The translations under genes and the position numbers were made by a program. From Sphingomonas sp. (lineage in GTDB: Bacteria; Pseudomonadota; Alphaproteobacteria; Sphingomonadales; Sphingomonadaceae), in NCBI RefSeq assembly GCF_029239295.1, contig NZ_JAQZBC010000006.1, positions 248,001 to 312,000 on the forward strand: a DNA stretch of 64,000 nt. The letters run 5' to 3'. Positions 56,690 through 64,000 of the stretch are shown here, piece after piece; position 1 is the first letter of the stretch, and every line of letters starts with the position of its first letter. Below the pieces are notes generated by a model. It saw only the letters and a program-made list of their open reading frames with translations, ran no database searches and was not told the DNA's origin.

Positions 56690-56816
56690 ATGGGCGCTCA
56701 CTTAGCAGAAACTGGCGATCATGGAAGAAAGAGTTTCCAAAGCCTCAATCGCGCCCTAGTCTCTACGCCCTTTGACGAGCAGCCGATCGGCGACGTCGCG
56801 GTGATCCAGAAAACGA

Positions 56817-57101
56817 ATGGCGAAGCGAAAGCGCTACCTCACGGCCACCATGGCTGACGGCTATGTGAAGACAATTGGTCCGACCAACACTGCCTTCACC
56901 CATTATTGGCGGCTCGTTGCCTATCTGTCGGGCGGACGAACCGAGGTTTTCTGGGGCCACGCCAAGTCGTTCAAGGAAGCGAACGGCAAGAAGGCCGCCA
57001 GTCAGGAAGCCGCCCGGCAGCGTGGATGGGAGCGGTACGATTTTGAGGTTGTCGAGTTGATCGAGAGCGACAATCCCGCATCGGCCAAAGGTAAAGCATG
57101 A
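56817..57101 (+). CDS. Hypothetical protein, 94 aa
   Basis: Small soluble protein: a basic N-terminus (MAKRKRYLTATMADG), an aromatic middle part (FTHYWRLVAYLSGGRTEVFWGHAKSF) and a charged end (RQRGWERYDFEVVELIESD). It looks like a real small alpha/beta protein, but I recognise no family. A second ATG at 56850 is an alternative start. It lies divergent to the DUF6481-like gene and 46 bases before the FAD oxidoreductase. Confidence 0.6.
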   Translation: MAKRKRYLTATMADGYVKTIGPTNTAFTHYWRLVAYLSGGRTEVFWGHAKSFKEANGKKAASQEAARQRGWERYDFEVVELIESDNPASAKGKA

Positions 57102-57147
57102 GAATCGTGCGTCTGGCGCTCCCGGAGCGGCGGTGTAGAGCACGGAC

Positions 57148-58767
57148 ATGATCCGCATCAGCGAACTGAAACTGCCGCTTCACCATCCCGACGAGGCGCT
57201 GCCGGCGGCGATCTGCCGCCGCCTGCGGGTCACGCCGCGTGAACTGATCCGGTTCACGATCGCGCGTCGCGGCCACGATGCCCGCGACAAGAGCAACATC
57301 GTGCTCGTCTATTCGATCGACGTCGCAGTTAAGAACGAAGCAACGGTGCTCGCCCGGCTCCGCCGCGACCGCGACGTGCAATTGACGCCGGACACGCGCT
57401 ATCACCTTCCCTCAGCGCCACCGGCCGGCGCGCTGCGCCCGGTGGTGATCGGCGCCGGCCCGTGCGGGCTGTTCGCCGCGCTTATCCTTGCCCAGGCAGG
57501 TCATCGTCCGATCGTGCTGGAGCGGGGCAAGGTAGTGCGCGAACGCACGAAGGACACCTGGGGGCTATGGCGGCGGAGCGTGCTGAACCCTGAGTCGAAC
57601 GTACAGTTCGGAGAGGGCGGCGCTGGCACCTTTTCGGACGGGAAGCTGTATAGCCGCATCAAAGATCCGCGGCACTTGAACCGCAAGGTGCTGACCGAGT
57701 TCGTCAAGGCCGGCGCGCCGCCAGAGATCCTGATCGAGGCGCATCCGCATATCGGCACCTTTCGTCTCGTCACGATGGTCGAGAGCATGCGCGCCTCGAT
57801 CGAAGAACTCGGCGGCGAATATCGGTTCAGTACCCGTGTCGACGGGATGGATATCCAGGCGGACGCCGCGGGCGCACGGCAGGTCCGCGGTCTGCATCTG
57901 AGCGACGGATCGTACCTCGAGGCCGATCATGTCGTGCTGGCGATCGGGCATAGCGCGCGAGACACGTTTGCCATGCTCCACGCCGCCGGCGTCTATGCCG
58001 AAGCAAAGCCTTTTTCGATTGGGGTCAGGATCGAACATCCGCAATCCTGGATCGACCGTGCACGCTTTGGTCATGAGGCTGGGAATGCGATCCTCGGTGC
58101 GGCCGAATATCATATCTCGCACCACTGCTCGAACGGCCGAACCGTCTACAGCTTCTGCATGTGCCCCGGCGGCACGGTGGTTGCCGCCACATCGGAGGAA
58201 GGGCGGGTCGCCACCAACGGGATGAGCCAATATTCGCGCAATGAGCGCAACGCGAATTCCGGTTTCGTCGTGGCGATCGATCCCGCGCGTGACTATCCGG
58301 GCGATCCACTGGCCGGCATCGCCCTGCAGCGCCGGCTGGAAGAGCAGGCGTTCGTGGCGGGCGGGTCAAGCTACAAGGCTCCGGCGCAGCGCGTCGGAGA
58401 TTTCCTGGCAGGCCGCGCCTCGACGTCGATCGGATCGGTCGCGCCCTCCTACAAGCCTGGAGTAGAGCCGACCGATCTGTCGCTTTGCCTGCCCGATTTC
58501 GTGGTGGCCGCGATGCGCGAGGCGCTGCCGGTATTCGGCCGCCAGATCAAGGATTATGACCATCCCGACGTGCTAATGACCGGCGTGGAAACGCGTACCT
58601 CGTCGCCGGTTCGGTTTACCCGCGGTGGGGATGGCCAGAGCCTCAACACCGCCGGGCTCTTCCCCGCCGGCGAAGGCGCCGGCTACGCAGGCGGCATCCT
58701 TTCTGCCGCAGTGGATGGCATCCGAACTGCCGAGGCAGTCGCGCAAAGCATCGCCGCCGCCGGATGA
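57148..58767 (+). CDS. NAD(P)/FAD-dependent oxidoreductase
   Basis: Flavoprotein of 539 aa. A small N-terminal domain (residues 1-85; [23 protein letters not shown]) precedes the FAD-binding Rossmann motif [20 protein letters not shown] at about residue 100 and the ERGK strand end. [16 protein letters not shown] and the C-terminal [22 protein letters not shown] match a family of uncharacterised dehydrogenases found in many bacteria. Substrate unknown. Its stop overlaps the rluE start (ATGA). Confidence 0.88.
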   Translation: MIRISELKLPLHHPDEALPAAICRRLRVTPRELIRFTIARRGHDARDKSNIVLVYSIDVAVKNEATVLARLRRDRDVQLTPDTRYHLPSAPPAGALRPVVIGAGPCGLFAALILAQAGHRPIVLERGKVVRERTKDTWGLWRRSVLNPESNVQFGEGGAGTFSDGKLYSRIKDPRHLNRKVLTEFVKAGAPPEILIEAHPHIGTFRLVTMVESMRASIEELGGEYRFSTRVDGMDIQADAAGARQVRGLHLSDGSYLEADHVVLAIGHSARDTFAMLHAAGVYAEAKPFSIGVRIEHPQSWIDRARFGHEAGNAILGAAEYHISHHCSNGRTVYSFCMCPGGTVVAATSEEGRVATNGMSQYSRNERNANSGFVVAIDPARDYPGDPLAGIALQRRLEEQAFVAGGSSYKAPAQRVGDFLAGRASTSIGSVAPSYKPGVEPTDLSLCLPDFVVAAMREALPVFGRQIKDYDHPDVLMTGVETRTSSPVRFTRGGDGQSLNTAGLFPAGEGAGYAGGILSAAVDGIRTAEAVAQSIAAAG

Positions 58768-59303
58768 CCTTGCTGCTCTTCAACAAGCCATACGACGTGC
58801 TGAGCCAGTTTACCGATCGCGGCTCACCGACCAAGCGAGCGACGCTGTCCGACTATATCGATGTTCCCGGCGTTTATCCCGCCGGCCGCCTCGATCGCGA
58901 TAGCGAAGGGTTGCTGCTGTTGACCGACGATGGCCGGCTGCAGGCACGCATTGCAGACCCTCGCTTCAAGCTGGCGAAGACCTATCTTGTTCAGGTGGAG
59001 GGCGAGCCAGGCATCGAGGCGCTTTCGGCGCTTCGCCGCGGGGTAGATTTGAAGGACGGTCTGACGCGTCCCGCCGATGTGGAGCGGATCGACGAGCCGG
59101 CGCTTTGGCCCCGTGATCCGCCGATCCGTTTCCGGGCCAGCGTGCCCGATTGCTGGCTCCGGGTTACGATCCGCGAGGGGCGCAATCGTCAGGTCCGTCG
59201 GATGACGGCGGCGGTGGGGCATCCGACGTTGAGGCTGGTGCGCTGGCAAATTGGCGACTGGACGTTGGGCGACCTCGCGCCCGGCGCCTATCGCTCCGCA
59301 TGA
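58764..59303 (+). CDS. rluE: 23S rRNA pseudouridine synthase (RluE-like)
   Basis: RsuA/RluE-family pseudouridine synthase of 179 aa lacking an S4 domain, as in RluE. The catalytic Asp is in [29 protein letters not shown], the KTYLVQVEG strand and [24 protein letters not shown] are all present. It would modify 23S rRNA (U2457 in E. coli). It is coupled to the FAD oxidoreductase upstream and to the RNase H-like gene downstream by ATGA overlaps. Confidence 0.93.
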   Translation: MTLLLFNKPYDVLSQFTDRGSPTKRATLSDYIDVPGVYPAGRLDRDSEGLLLLTDDGRLQARIADPRFKLAKTYLVQVEGEPGIEALSALRRGVDLKDGLTRPADVERIDEPALWPRDPPIRFRASVPDCWLRVTIREGRNRQVRRMTAAVGHPTLRLVRWQIGDWTLGDLAPGAYRSA

Positions 59304-59764
59304 AGATCTACTTCGACGGCGGGTTGCGACCACTGCCCGCCGGTATGGAAATCGCCACAGTCGTTGGCGGGCGCGCACAGATCACCCGCAGCCTGGGTCC
59401 CGGCACCAGCATGGAGGCGGAATGGCTTGCCCTGATTGCCGCTGCGCGGCTCGCCATCACGCTTGAAGCAAGTGCGCCGATCCTGCTCGGCGACTGCCTG
59501 CCGGTCATTCAGCAGGCGACCGGCCGTACGCGCACGCCGCCGGTTCACCGCCCCCACCTGCTGACCCTTCAGTCGCTGCTGCCACTTGGGAGCCGGCTAC
59601 GTCACGTCAAGCGGACCCAGAACTTGGCCGGGATCGCGCTTGAAAAAGGCTCCTTCACGGCCTGGTGGTCGACGGCCACTTCACCCCGATCTGATCAAGA
59701 TAGGTCCGGTGCTTGGCTGGATTGTAGTAGAACGGCCGCATCTTCTCGCGATACGCGCCCATGA
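59300..59764 (+). CDS. RNase H-like protein with an antisense C-terminal tail
   Basis: Protein of 154 aa with an RNase H-like (reverse-transcriptase-like) fold: Asp6 in YFDGG, Glu41 in [15 protein letters not shown], Asp65 in LLGDCLPVI. The fourth acidic residue, normally Asp in a NxxAD-type motif, is Gly111 (NLAGIALE), so activity may be changed. The domain ends near residue 117. The last 36 codons run antisense through the 3' end of the M20 gene (110-base overlap) and look like read-through sequence. The start is coupled to rluE (ATGA). Confidence 0.8.
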   Translation: MKIYFDGGLRPLPAGMEIATVVGGRAQITRSLGPGTSMEAEWLALIAAARLAITLEASAPILLGDCLPVIQQATGRTRTPPVHRPHLLTLQSLLPLGSRLRHVKRTQNLAGIALEKGSFTAWWSTATSPRSDQDRSGAWLDCSRTAASSRDTRP

Positions 59765-61253
59765 TGTCGGCGTTCATTTCAATGTACGGTTTTTCATCGG
59801 TCAGCACCGGCTGATATTTCACGTCCTTTGTCTGCACGTCGCTGAAGTAGCTTTTTGCACCGGCGAGCAGCTTGGGATCAAGGAACAGGTCTAGCATCGT
59901 CATCGCCATGGCCTTCGCGCCCGCGATCGCCCCCTTGTGTGCGATCGGCGTGGCCATTGCGATGGCGTTGGACCAATTGTGCCCCGGCAGGTTCGGGATG
60001 TTCGACGGGTAGCGGATCGTGATCGTCGGCTTCGTCCAGGAGACATCGCCGATATCGTCAGACCCACCGCTCTTGGGCTCGGGATCTGGCGGGTTCAGCT
60101 TGTCCAGTTCGGTGTCGAGCCCGGTTTCCTTGCCCCCCACCAGCTTCTGCACCGCACGGGCGAATTGCTGCTCCTCCGGGGTCCAACTCGGCAGGCCGAC
60201 CTTCTGCATGTTCGCATGAGCCGCCTCGGCCATCGGGCGGTTCATGTGCTGAGGCGCCGCGGTGCCGATGATGCGGTGGCTGACCGTCGTGTCGGTCATC
60301 ATCGCGGCGGCATTGGCGATCTTGGTGCCGATCTGGAAGTTCTTGTGAATGTCCGCGAAGGTCTGTTCGCGGAAATAATACCAGACGGTCGCCTCGGACG
60401 GGACGACATTGGGAAAGTCGCCGCCGTCCTTGATCACATAATGCGACCGCTGCTCAGGCCGGAGATGCTCTCGGCGAAAATTCCAGCCTGCGTCCATCAG
60501 TTCGACCGCATCGAGCGCGCTGCGGCCACGCCAGGGCGCTCCTGCCGAGTGCGCCGATTCTCCCGAAAAGGTATATAGGACCGACACCCCGCCCGTACCG
60601 CTCGGCTGGCCCCAGTTTGTCGCCAGGTTTGAGCTGACGTGAGTGAACAATACCGCGTCTGCGTCCTTGAACAGGCCGTCGCGGACGAAGAATGCCTTGG
60701 CAGCGACAGGCTCCTCGGCGACCCCCGGCCATAGCATCAGCGTGCCGGGGATCTTCTCACGGGTCATCAGGTCCTTGACCGCGATCGCGGCGGCGATGTT
60801 CACCGCCTGCCCGGAATTATGTCCCTCGCCATGGCCGGGCGCGCCCGCTACCAGCGGCTCGCGCCAGGCGACGCCGGGCTTCTGGCTCGCCTTGGGGATG
60901 CCATCGATGTCGGATCCGACGGCGATCACCGGGCCGCCGCTGCCATTCGTCCAAGTAGCTGTCCAGGCAGTCGGGATGCCGGCCACGCCGCGGACAACGG
61001 TGAAGCCGTTCTTCTCCAGCACGGCGGTAATGTAGCGGGAGGATTCCACCTCCTGCATGCCCAGCTCGCCGAAGCTGAACAGCGAATCGATCATCTCCTG
61101 CACCATCTTCGCCTGGCGATCGACCTTTGCCGCAGCTTCCGTCTTCAGCGCGTCGAGCCTTGCCGGGTCGGTCTGCGCAGCGGCAGGAGACGCGGTCGCG
61201 AAGTGGAACACACCGGCAAGCAGGGCGGCACGAAGCATGGGGCGAGCGATCAA
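59655..61253 (-). CDS. Second secreted M20-family amidohydrolase
   Basis: Zinc hydrolase of the M20 family, 532 aa from the TTG at 61253 (AAAGGA 6 bases upstream), or 527 aa from ATG 61238. A signal peptide (MLRAALLAGVFHFATASPAAAQ) makes it periplasmic. Motifs: VGSDIDGIP, GHGEGHNSGQAVN (metal ligands), WPGVAEEPVAAK (catalytic Glu pair), SGESAHSAGAPWRGRSALD, and the late NLPGHNWS. Layout and length parallel the hydrolase at 2.1-3.6 kb, so they are probable paralogs with different substrates. It is divergent from the D-lactate-dehydrogenase-type gene. Confidence 0.87.
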   Translation of the reverse strand: MIARPMLRAALLAGVFHFATASPAAAQTDPARLDALKTEAAAKVDRQAKMVQEMIDSLFSFGELGMQEVESSRYITAVLEKNGFTVVRGVAGIPTAWTATWTNGSGGPVIAVGSDIDGIPKASQKPGVAWREPLVAGAPGHGEGHNSGQAVNIAAAIAVKDLMTREKIPGTLMLWPGVAEEPVAAKAFFVRDGLFKDADAVLFTHVSSNLATNWGQPSGTGGVSVLYTFSGESAHSAGAPWRGRSALDAVELMDAGWNFRREHLRPEQRSHYVIKDGGDFPNVVPSEATVWYYFREQTFADIHKNFQIGTKIANAAAMMTDTTVSHRIIGTAAPQHMNRPMAEAAHANMQKVGLPSWTPEEQQFARAVQKLVGGKETGLDTELDKLNPPDPEPKSGGSDDIGDVSWTKPTITIRYPSNIPNLPGHNWSNAIAMATPIAHKGAIAGAKAMAMTMLDLFLDPKLLAGAKSYFSDVQTKDVKYQPVLTDEKPYIEMNADIMGAYREKMRPFYYNPAKHRTYLDQIGVKWPSTTRP

Positions 61254-61407
61254 GAGCGGTCCTTTCGCAGGAAGCGCGCAGGATGGCGGATCGAGGGGTG
61301 AAAGCAACGACGCGGCCGCGCACGGCACAGGCAAATCGCAAGGATGACCATAGCCTTCGCGCATGACCGCGGTTCTCATGGCCCAAGTTTCGGGGCAGGA
61401 TCAGCTG

Positions 61408-62808
61408 ATGCACGCCCCATCTTCCCCTTCCCGCCAGCCGCTTGCCCCGGCCTTTCTTGATGCGGCGCGGAGTCGGTTCGGCCGCCAATGGCACGAGAGC
61501 GGTGCGATGCTGGCGCAACATGGCCGGTCCGAGGCGCATTTCGGCCCCTCCCCACCCGACGCGGTGCTGTTCGCCCAGAACACACAGGATGTCGTCGACC
61601 TCGTGCGCCTGTGCACCGCGCATGACGTGCCGATCGTCCCCTTCGGCGCCGGCACATCGATCGAGGGCAACGCGCTGCCGATCCATGGCGGCGTCAGCGT
61701 CAACATGTCGGAGATGAACGCGGTTCTGGCCGTGCATGCGGAGGATTTCGACTGCACGGTGCAGGCGGGCTGCCGCCGCGAGGAATTGAACCTGCACCTG
61801 CGCGACATGGGGCTGTTCTTTCCGATCGAGCCCGGCGCCAATGCAACGATCGGCGGCATGGCGTCGACGCGGGCGAGCGGCACCAATGCAGTGCGCTATG
61901 GCACGATGCGCGAGGCGGTGCTGTCGCTGACCGTCGTCACCCCGGACGGCAAGGTCATCAAGACCGGCAGCCGGGCGCGCAAATCCGCCGCCGGCTATGA
62001 CCTGACGCGGCTGTTCGTCGGCGCCGACGGGACGCTGGGGATCATCACCGAAGTTACGCTGCGGCTGCACCCGATCCCGGAGCAGATCTCCGCCGCCGTC
62101 TGCGGCTTCGCGACCTTGCAGGGGGCGGTGGACACGGTGGTCCAGTCGATCCAGTCGGGTGTTCCGCTCGCACGGGTCGAACTGCTCGACGTGATGCAGA
62201 TCCGCGCCGTCAATCGCTGGTCGAAGCTGGACCTGCCCGAGACGACGACGCTGTTTTTCGAATTTCACGGATCGCCGGCGGGCGTCGCCGAGCAGGTCGC
62301 GACGGTGGAGGCGCTGGCGGCGGAGAATGGCGGCGGCGATTTTGCCTGGTCGACGCTGCCGGAGGAGCGCGCCCGGCTGTGGAAGGCGCGGCACGAGGCC
62401 TATTGGGCGGCGGTCAACCTGCGCCCCAATGCCGTCGGCTGGTCAACCGACGTGTGTGTACCGATCAGCCGCCTGCCAGCGTGCATCCTGGAGACCCAGG
62501 CCGATCTGGCGACGTGCAGCGTGCCGGCGACGATCGTCGGCCATGTCGGCGACGGGAATTTCCACGTCATCTTTTCGATCGATCCAACCGCGCCGGAGGA
62601 ACTGGCGGAGGTCGCCGCGGTCAATGCGCGGATCGTCGAGCGCGCGCTGGCGATGGACGGCACCTGCACCGGCGAGCATGGCATCGGCCTCGGCAAGCAG
62701 GACTGGCTGGTCGCCGAGCTGGGCGATGCTGTCGACATCATGCGGACGCTGAAGCGCACATTGGACCCGAAGAATCTGTTCAATCCGGGCAAGATCTTCG
62801 CGCTGTAG
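61408..62808 (+). CDS. FAD-linked D-lactate/2-hydroxyacid dehydrogenase (Dld type)
   Basis: FAD enzyme of the PCMH/VAO family, 466 aa. The FAD-binding motifs are VPFGAGTSIEGNALP and EPGANATIGGMASTRASG; the substrate domain ends with the family motif TCTGEHGIGLGKQDW and NPGKIFAL. It most resembles respiratory D-lactate dehydrogenases (cytochrome type) that pass electrons to the membrane chain; glycolate oxidase-like alternatives are possible. Start choice: ATG 61408 has AGGATC 6 bases upstream; ATG 61363 is also open but lacks one. Confidence 0.88.
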   Translation: MHAPSSPSRQPLAPAFLDAARSRFGRQWHESGAMLAQHGRSEAHFGPSPPDAVLFAQNTQDVVDLVRLCTAHDVPIVPFGAGTSIEGNALPIHGGVSVNMSEMNAVLAVHAEDFDCTVQAGCRREELNLHLRDMGLFFPIEPGANATIGGMASTRASGTNAVRYGTMREAVLSLTVVTPDGKVIKTGSRARKSAAGYDLTRLFVGADGTLGIITEVTLRLHPIPEQISAAVCGFATLQGAVDTVVQSIQSGVPLARVELLDVMQIRAVNRWSKLDLPETTTLFFEFHGSPAGVAEQVATVEALAAENGGGDFAWSTLPEERARLWKARHEAYWAAVNLRPNAVGWSTDVCVPISRLPACILETQADLATCSVPATIVGHVGDGNFHVIFSIDPTAPEELAEVAAVNARIVERALAMDGTCTGEHGIGLGKQDWLVAELGDAVDIMRTLKRTLDPKNLFNPGKIFAL

Positions 62809-62838
62809 ATGGCCGCTGACGCGGCGCCGACGGCCATC
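62808..62838. terminator. Hairpin between convergent genes, possible terminator
   Basis: Perfect 8-bp arms GATGGCCG (62808-62815) and CGGCCATC (62831-62838), starting at the last base of the upstream stop codon. No T-run; only its place between two convergent genes suggests termination. Confidence 0.3.
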
Positions 62839-62861
62839 GCCGGCGCGCGTCGGACGCACGT

Positions 62862-63314
62862 TCAGGCGGTCGATTTCTTGATCAGCGCCGAACGCAGGCA
62901 CTGGCAGACGATCTCGTCGCGCTGGTTCAGCAGCCGGTGTGCGAAGGTGACGATCCCGGCGCCGGGACGCGAGCGGCTTTCCTTCAGCTCATGCACCTCG
63001 CTCTCGGCGCGCAGCGTGTCGCCGATGAACACGGGCTTGGGCATGACCAGTTTGTCATAGCCGAGGTTGGCGACCAGCGTACCAAGGGTGGTGTCACCAA
63101 CCGACAGGCCCACCATCAGCGCGAAGGTGAAGGTGCCGTTGACGAGGATCTGGCCGAACTCGCTGGCGCGTGCCGCCTCGACATCGAGGTGAAGCGGCTG
63201 CGGATTGTGGGTCATGGTGGAGAACAGGAGGTTGTCCGTTTCCGTCACCGTCCGCCGGATCTCATGAACCAGCCGGTCGCCCACCTGCCACTCGTCGAAA
63301 TACCGCCCAGCCAT
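62862..63314 (-). CDS. MaoC-family hot-dog dehydratase
   Basis: Hot-dog fold enoyl-CoA hydratase/dehydratase of the MaoC type, 150 aa. Family motifs: [21 protein letters not shown] (hydratase 2 motif region with the catalytic Asn/His), [21 protein letters not shown]. It starts [28 protein letters not shown]. The ATG overlaps the stop of the biotin-carboxylase gene (TGATG), so both act in one acyl-CoA pathway, likely branched-chain amino acid (leucine) or propionate breakdown; this is inference. Confidence 0.9.
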   Translation of the reverse strand: MAGRYFDEWQVGDRLVHEIRRTVTETDNLLFSTMTHNPQPLHLDVEAARASEFGQILVNGTFTFALMVGLSVGDTTLGTLVANLGYDKLVMPKPVFIGDTLRAESEVHELKESRSRPGAGIVTFAHRLLNQRDEIVCQCLRSALIKKSTA

Positions 63315-64000
63315 CAGCCCTCTCCCTGTTCGATCCGCGCCAGCAGCGTGCCTTCGGGCACCTGAGCGCCCGCAACGACCTTCAGCGTGCTGACCACGCC
63401 GTCGAACGGCGCCAGCAGCGCCTGTTCCATCTTCATGGCCTCCAGCACCAGCAGGCGTTCTCCACGGGTCACCGCCTGTCCTTCCTCGACCAGCACCGCA
63501 ATGACACGGCCGGGCATCGGCGACATGATCGCGCCGTCGCCCTCCCCCGCCCCGCCGGCGTGGTCAGCGCGTGGCAGGCCGAACGACCATGCCTCGCCAT
63601 CGAGGAAGAGAACGTCATCGGCGATCGTCGCCGGCGGCGCCTTGGCGCGTTCGACCAGATACGGCGTGCCGTCGACTTCGACCTCCACGCGCTGCACGGC
63701 GGCGGCGTTGGCGCGGAAACCGACCAGATCCTGCCACGGATCGCCATTGGGGGCCGGCACGATCGCTGCCGCGGCGGCCTGAAGCACCGCGTCGGATGGC
63801 GTGGTGCCGGGGATCAGCCGCTCGGCGTGACGTTCGATAAAGCCGGTGTCGATCCGGCCGGCGACGAAATCGACGTCGGCAGCAGCGCGCGCGAGGAAGG
63901 CCGCATTGGTGCGCACCGGCCAGACCTGCGTATGCCGCGCCGCATCGGCGAGTTTCGCCGCCGCGGCAGCGCGCGTCTCGCCATGAACGATCAACTTGGC
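63314..64000 (-). CDS. Biotin-dependent acyl-CoA carboxylase alpha subunit, C-terminal part
   Basis: The C-terminal 228 codons of an acetyl/propionyl/methylcrotonyl-CoA carboxylase alpha chain; the N-terminus lies beyond the right edge. [21 protein letters not shown] and RTNAAFLAR are the end of the biotin carboxylase domain. The last 75 residues are the biotinyl domain with the biotin-accepting lysine in VLEAMKMEQ and [18 protein letters not shown]. The frame is open through base 64000. Coupling to a MaoC dehydratase makes methylcrotonyl-CoA carboxylase a reasonable guess, but the beta subunit is not visible. Confidence 0.92.
   Translation of the reverse strand, partial: AKLIVHGETRAAAAAKLADAARHTQVWPVRTNAAFLARAAADVDFVAGRIDTGFIERHAERLIPGTTPSDAVLQAAAAAIVPAPNGDPWQDLVGFRANAAAVQRVEVEVDGTPYLVERAKAPPATIADDVLFLDGEAWSFGLPRADHAGGAGEGDGAIMSPMPGRVIAVLVEEGQAVTRGERLLVLEAMKMEQALLAPFDGVVSTLKVVAGAQVPEGTLLARIEQGEG

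Noticed and set aside
60817..62394. A 525-codon minus-strand frame across the M20 and Dld-type genes
   Set aside because: It runs antisense over the Dld-type gene and in the wrong frame over the M20 gene, and has no recognisable domain.

Overview
The window looks like a chromosomal segment of a GC-rich alphaproteobacterium of the Sphingomonadales, most likely a Sphingomonas-type organism. Supporting points are the very large TonB-dependent receptor with its own peptidases, the order lon-hupB-tRNA-Val, the order trpG-trpD-trpC-moaC-moeA-lexA followed by comEC, gltX and gltA, the alphaproteobacterial SOS boxes (GTTC-N7-GTTC) in front of lexA, and an exosortase-A (XrtA) exopolysaccharide locus. 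The species is inference; no rRNA gene is present. No phage, IS element, integrase or CRISPR array was seen.

Layout. 0-2 kb: an MFS transporter cut by the left edge and a PmtA-like methyltransferase. 2-8.4 kb: a minus-strand unit TonB receptor -> gamma-glutamyltransferase -> M20 hydrolase, probably for uptake and breakdown of peptides or gamma-glutamyl compounds. 8.4-9.3 kb: an intergenic stretch with no convincing gene. 9.3-12.4 kb: tRNA-Val(CAC), hupB and lon; lon has a heat-shock (sigma-32-like) promoter candidate. 12.4-14.1 kb: a secreted M1 aminopeptidase.

14.1-31.3 kb is one XrtA/PEP-CTERM-type exopolysaccharide locus. It encodes the amidotransferase, an exosortase A fused to an EpsI domain, a sugar transferase, FemAB, a polysaccharide deacetylase, an ExeA-like ATPase, an outer-membrane barrel, a tyrosine kinase, a chain-length protein and the export lipoprotein. 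A small-molecule module follows: PLP decarboxylase, acyl-CoA/AMP ligase, acyl carrier protein and two alpha/beta-hydrolase-fold proteins. Flippase, polymerase, initiating sugar-phosphate transferase and PEP-CTERM substrates are not in the window.

31-51.8 kb is mainly housekeeping: S10 carboxypeptidase, trxB, M17 aminopeptidase, tpiA, ppiD, trpE, trpGDC, moaC, moeA, lexA, comEC, gltX, gltA. A YciI protein, a MetX-like hydrolase and a secreted hypothetical protein sit between trpE and trpG. comEC is split by a frameshift exactly at a run of 12 C (coding strand), the most striking single anomaly here. 51.8-56.7 kb holds a second surface-polysaccharide group (outer-membrane barrel, F420-hydrogenase-beta-like protein, pyruvyl-transferase-like protein) with a spermidine-synthase-like protein and a small charged protein. 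56.8-64 kb holds an FAD oxidoreductase, rluE, an RNase H-like protein, a second secreted M20 hydrolase, a D-lactate-dehydrogenase-type FAD enzyme, a MaoC dehydratase and the C-terminal end of a biotin-dependent carboxylase cut by the right edge.
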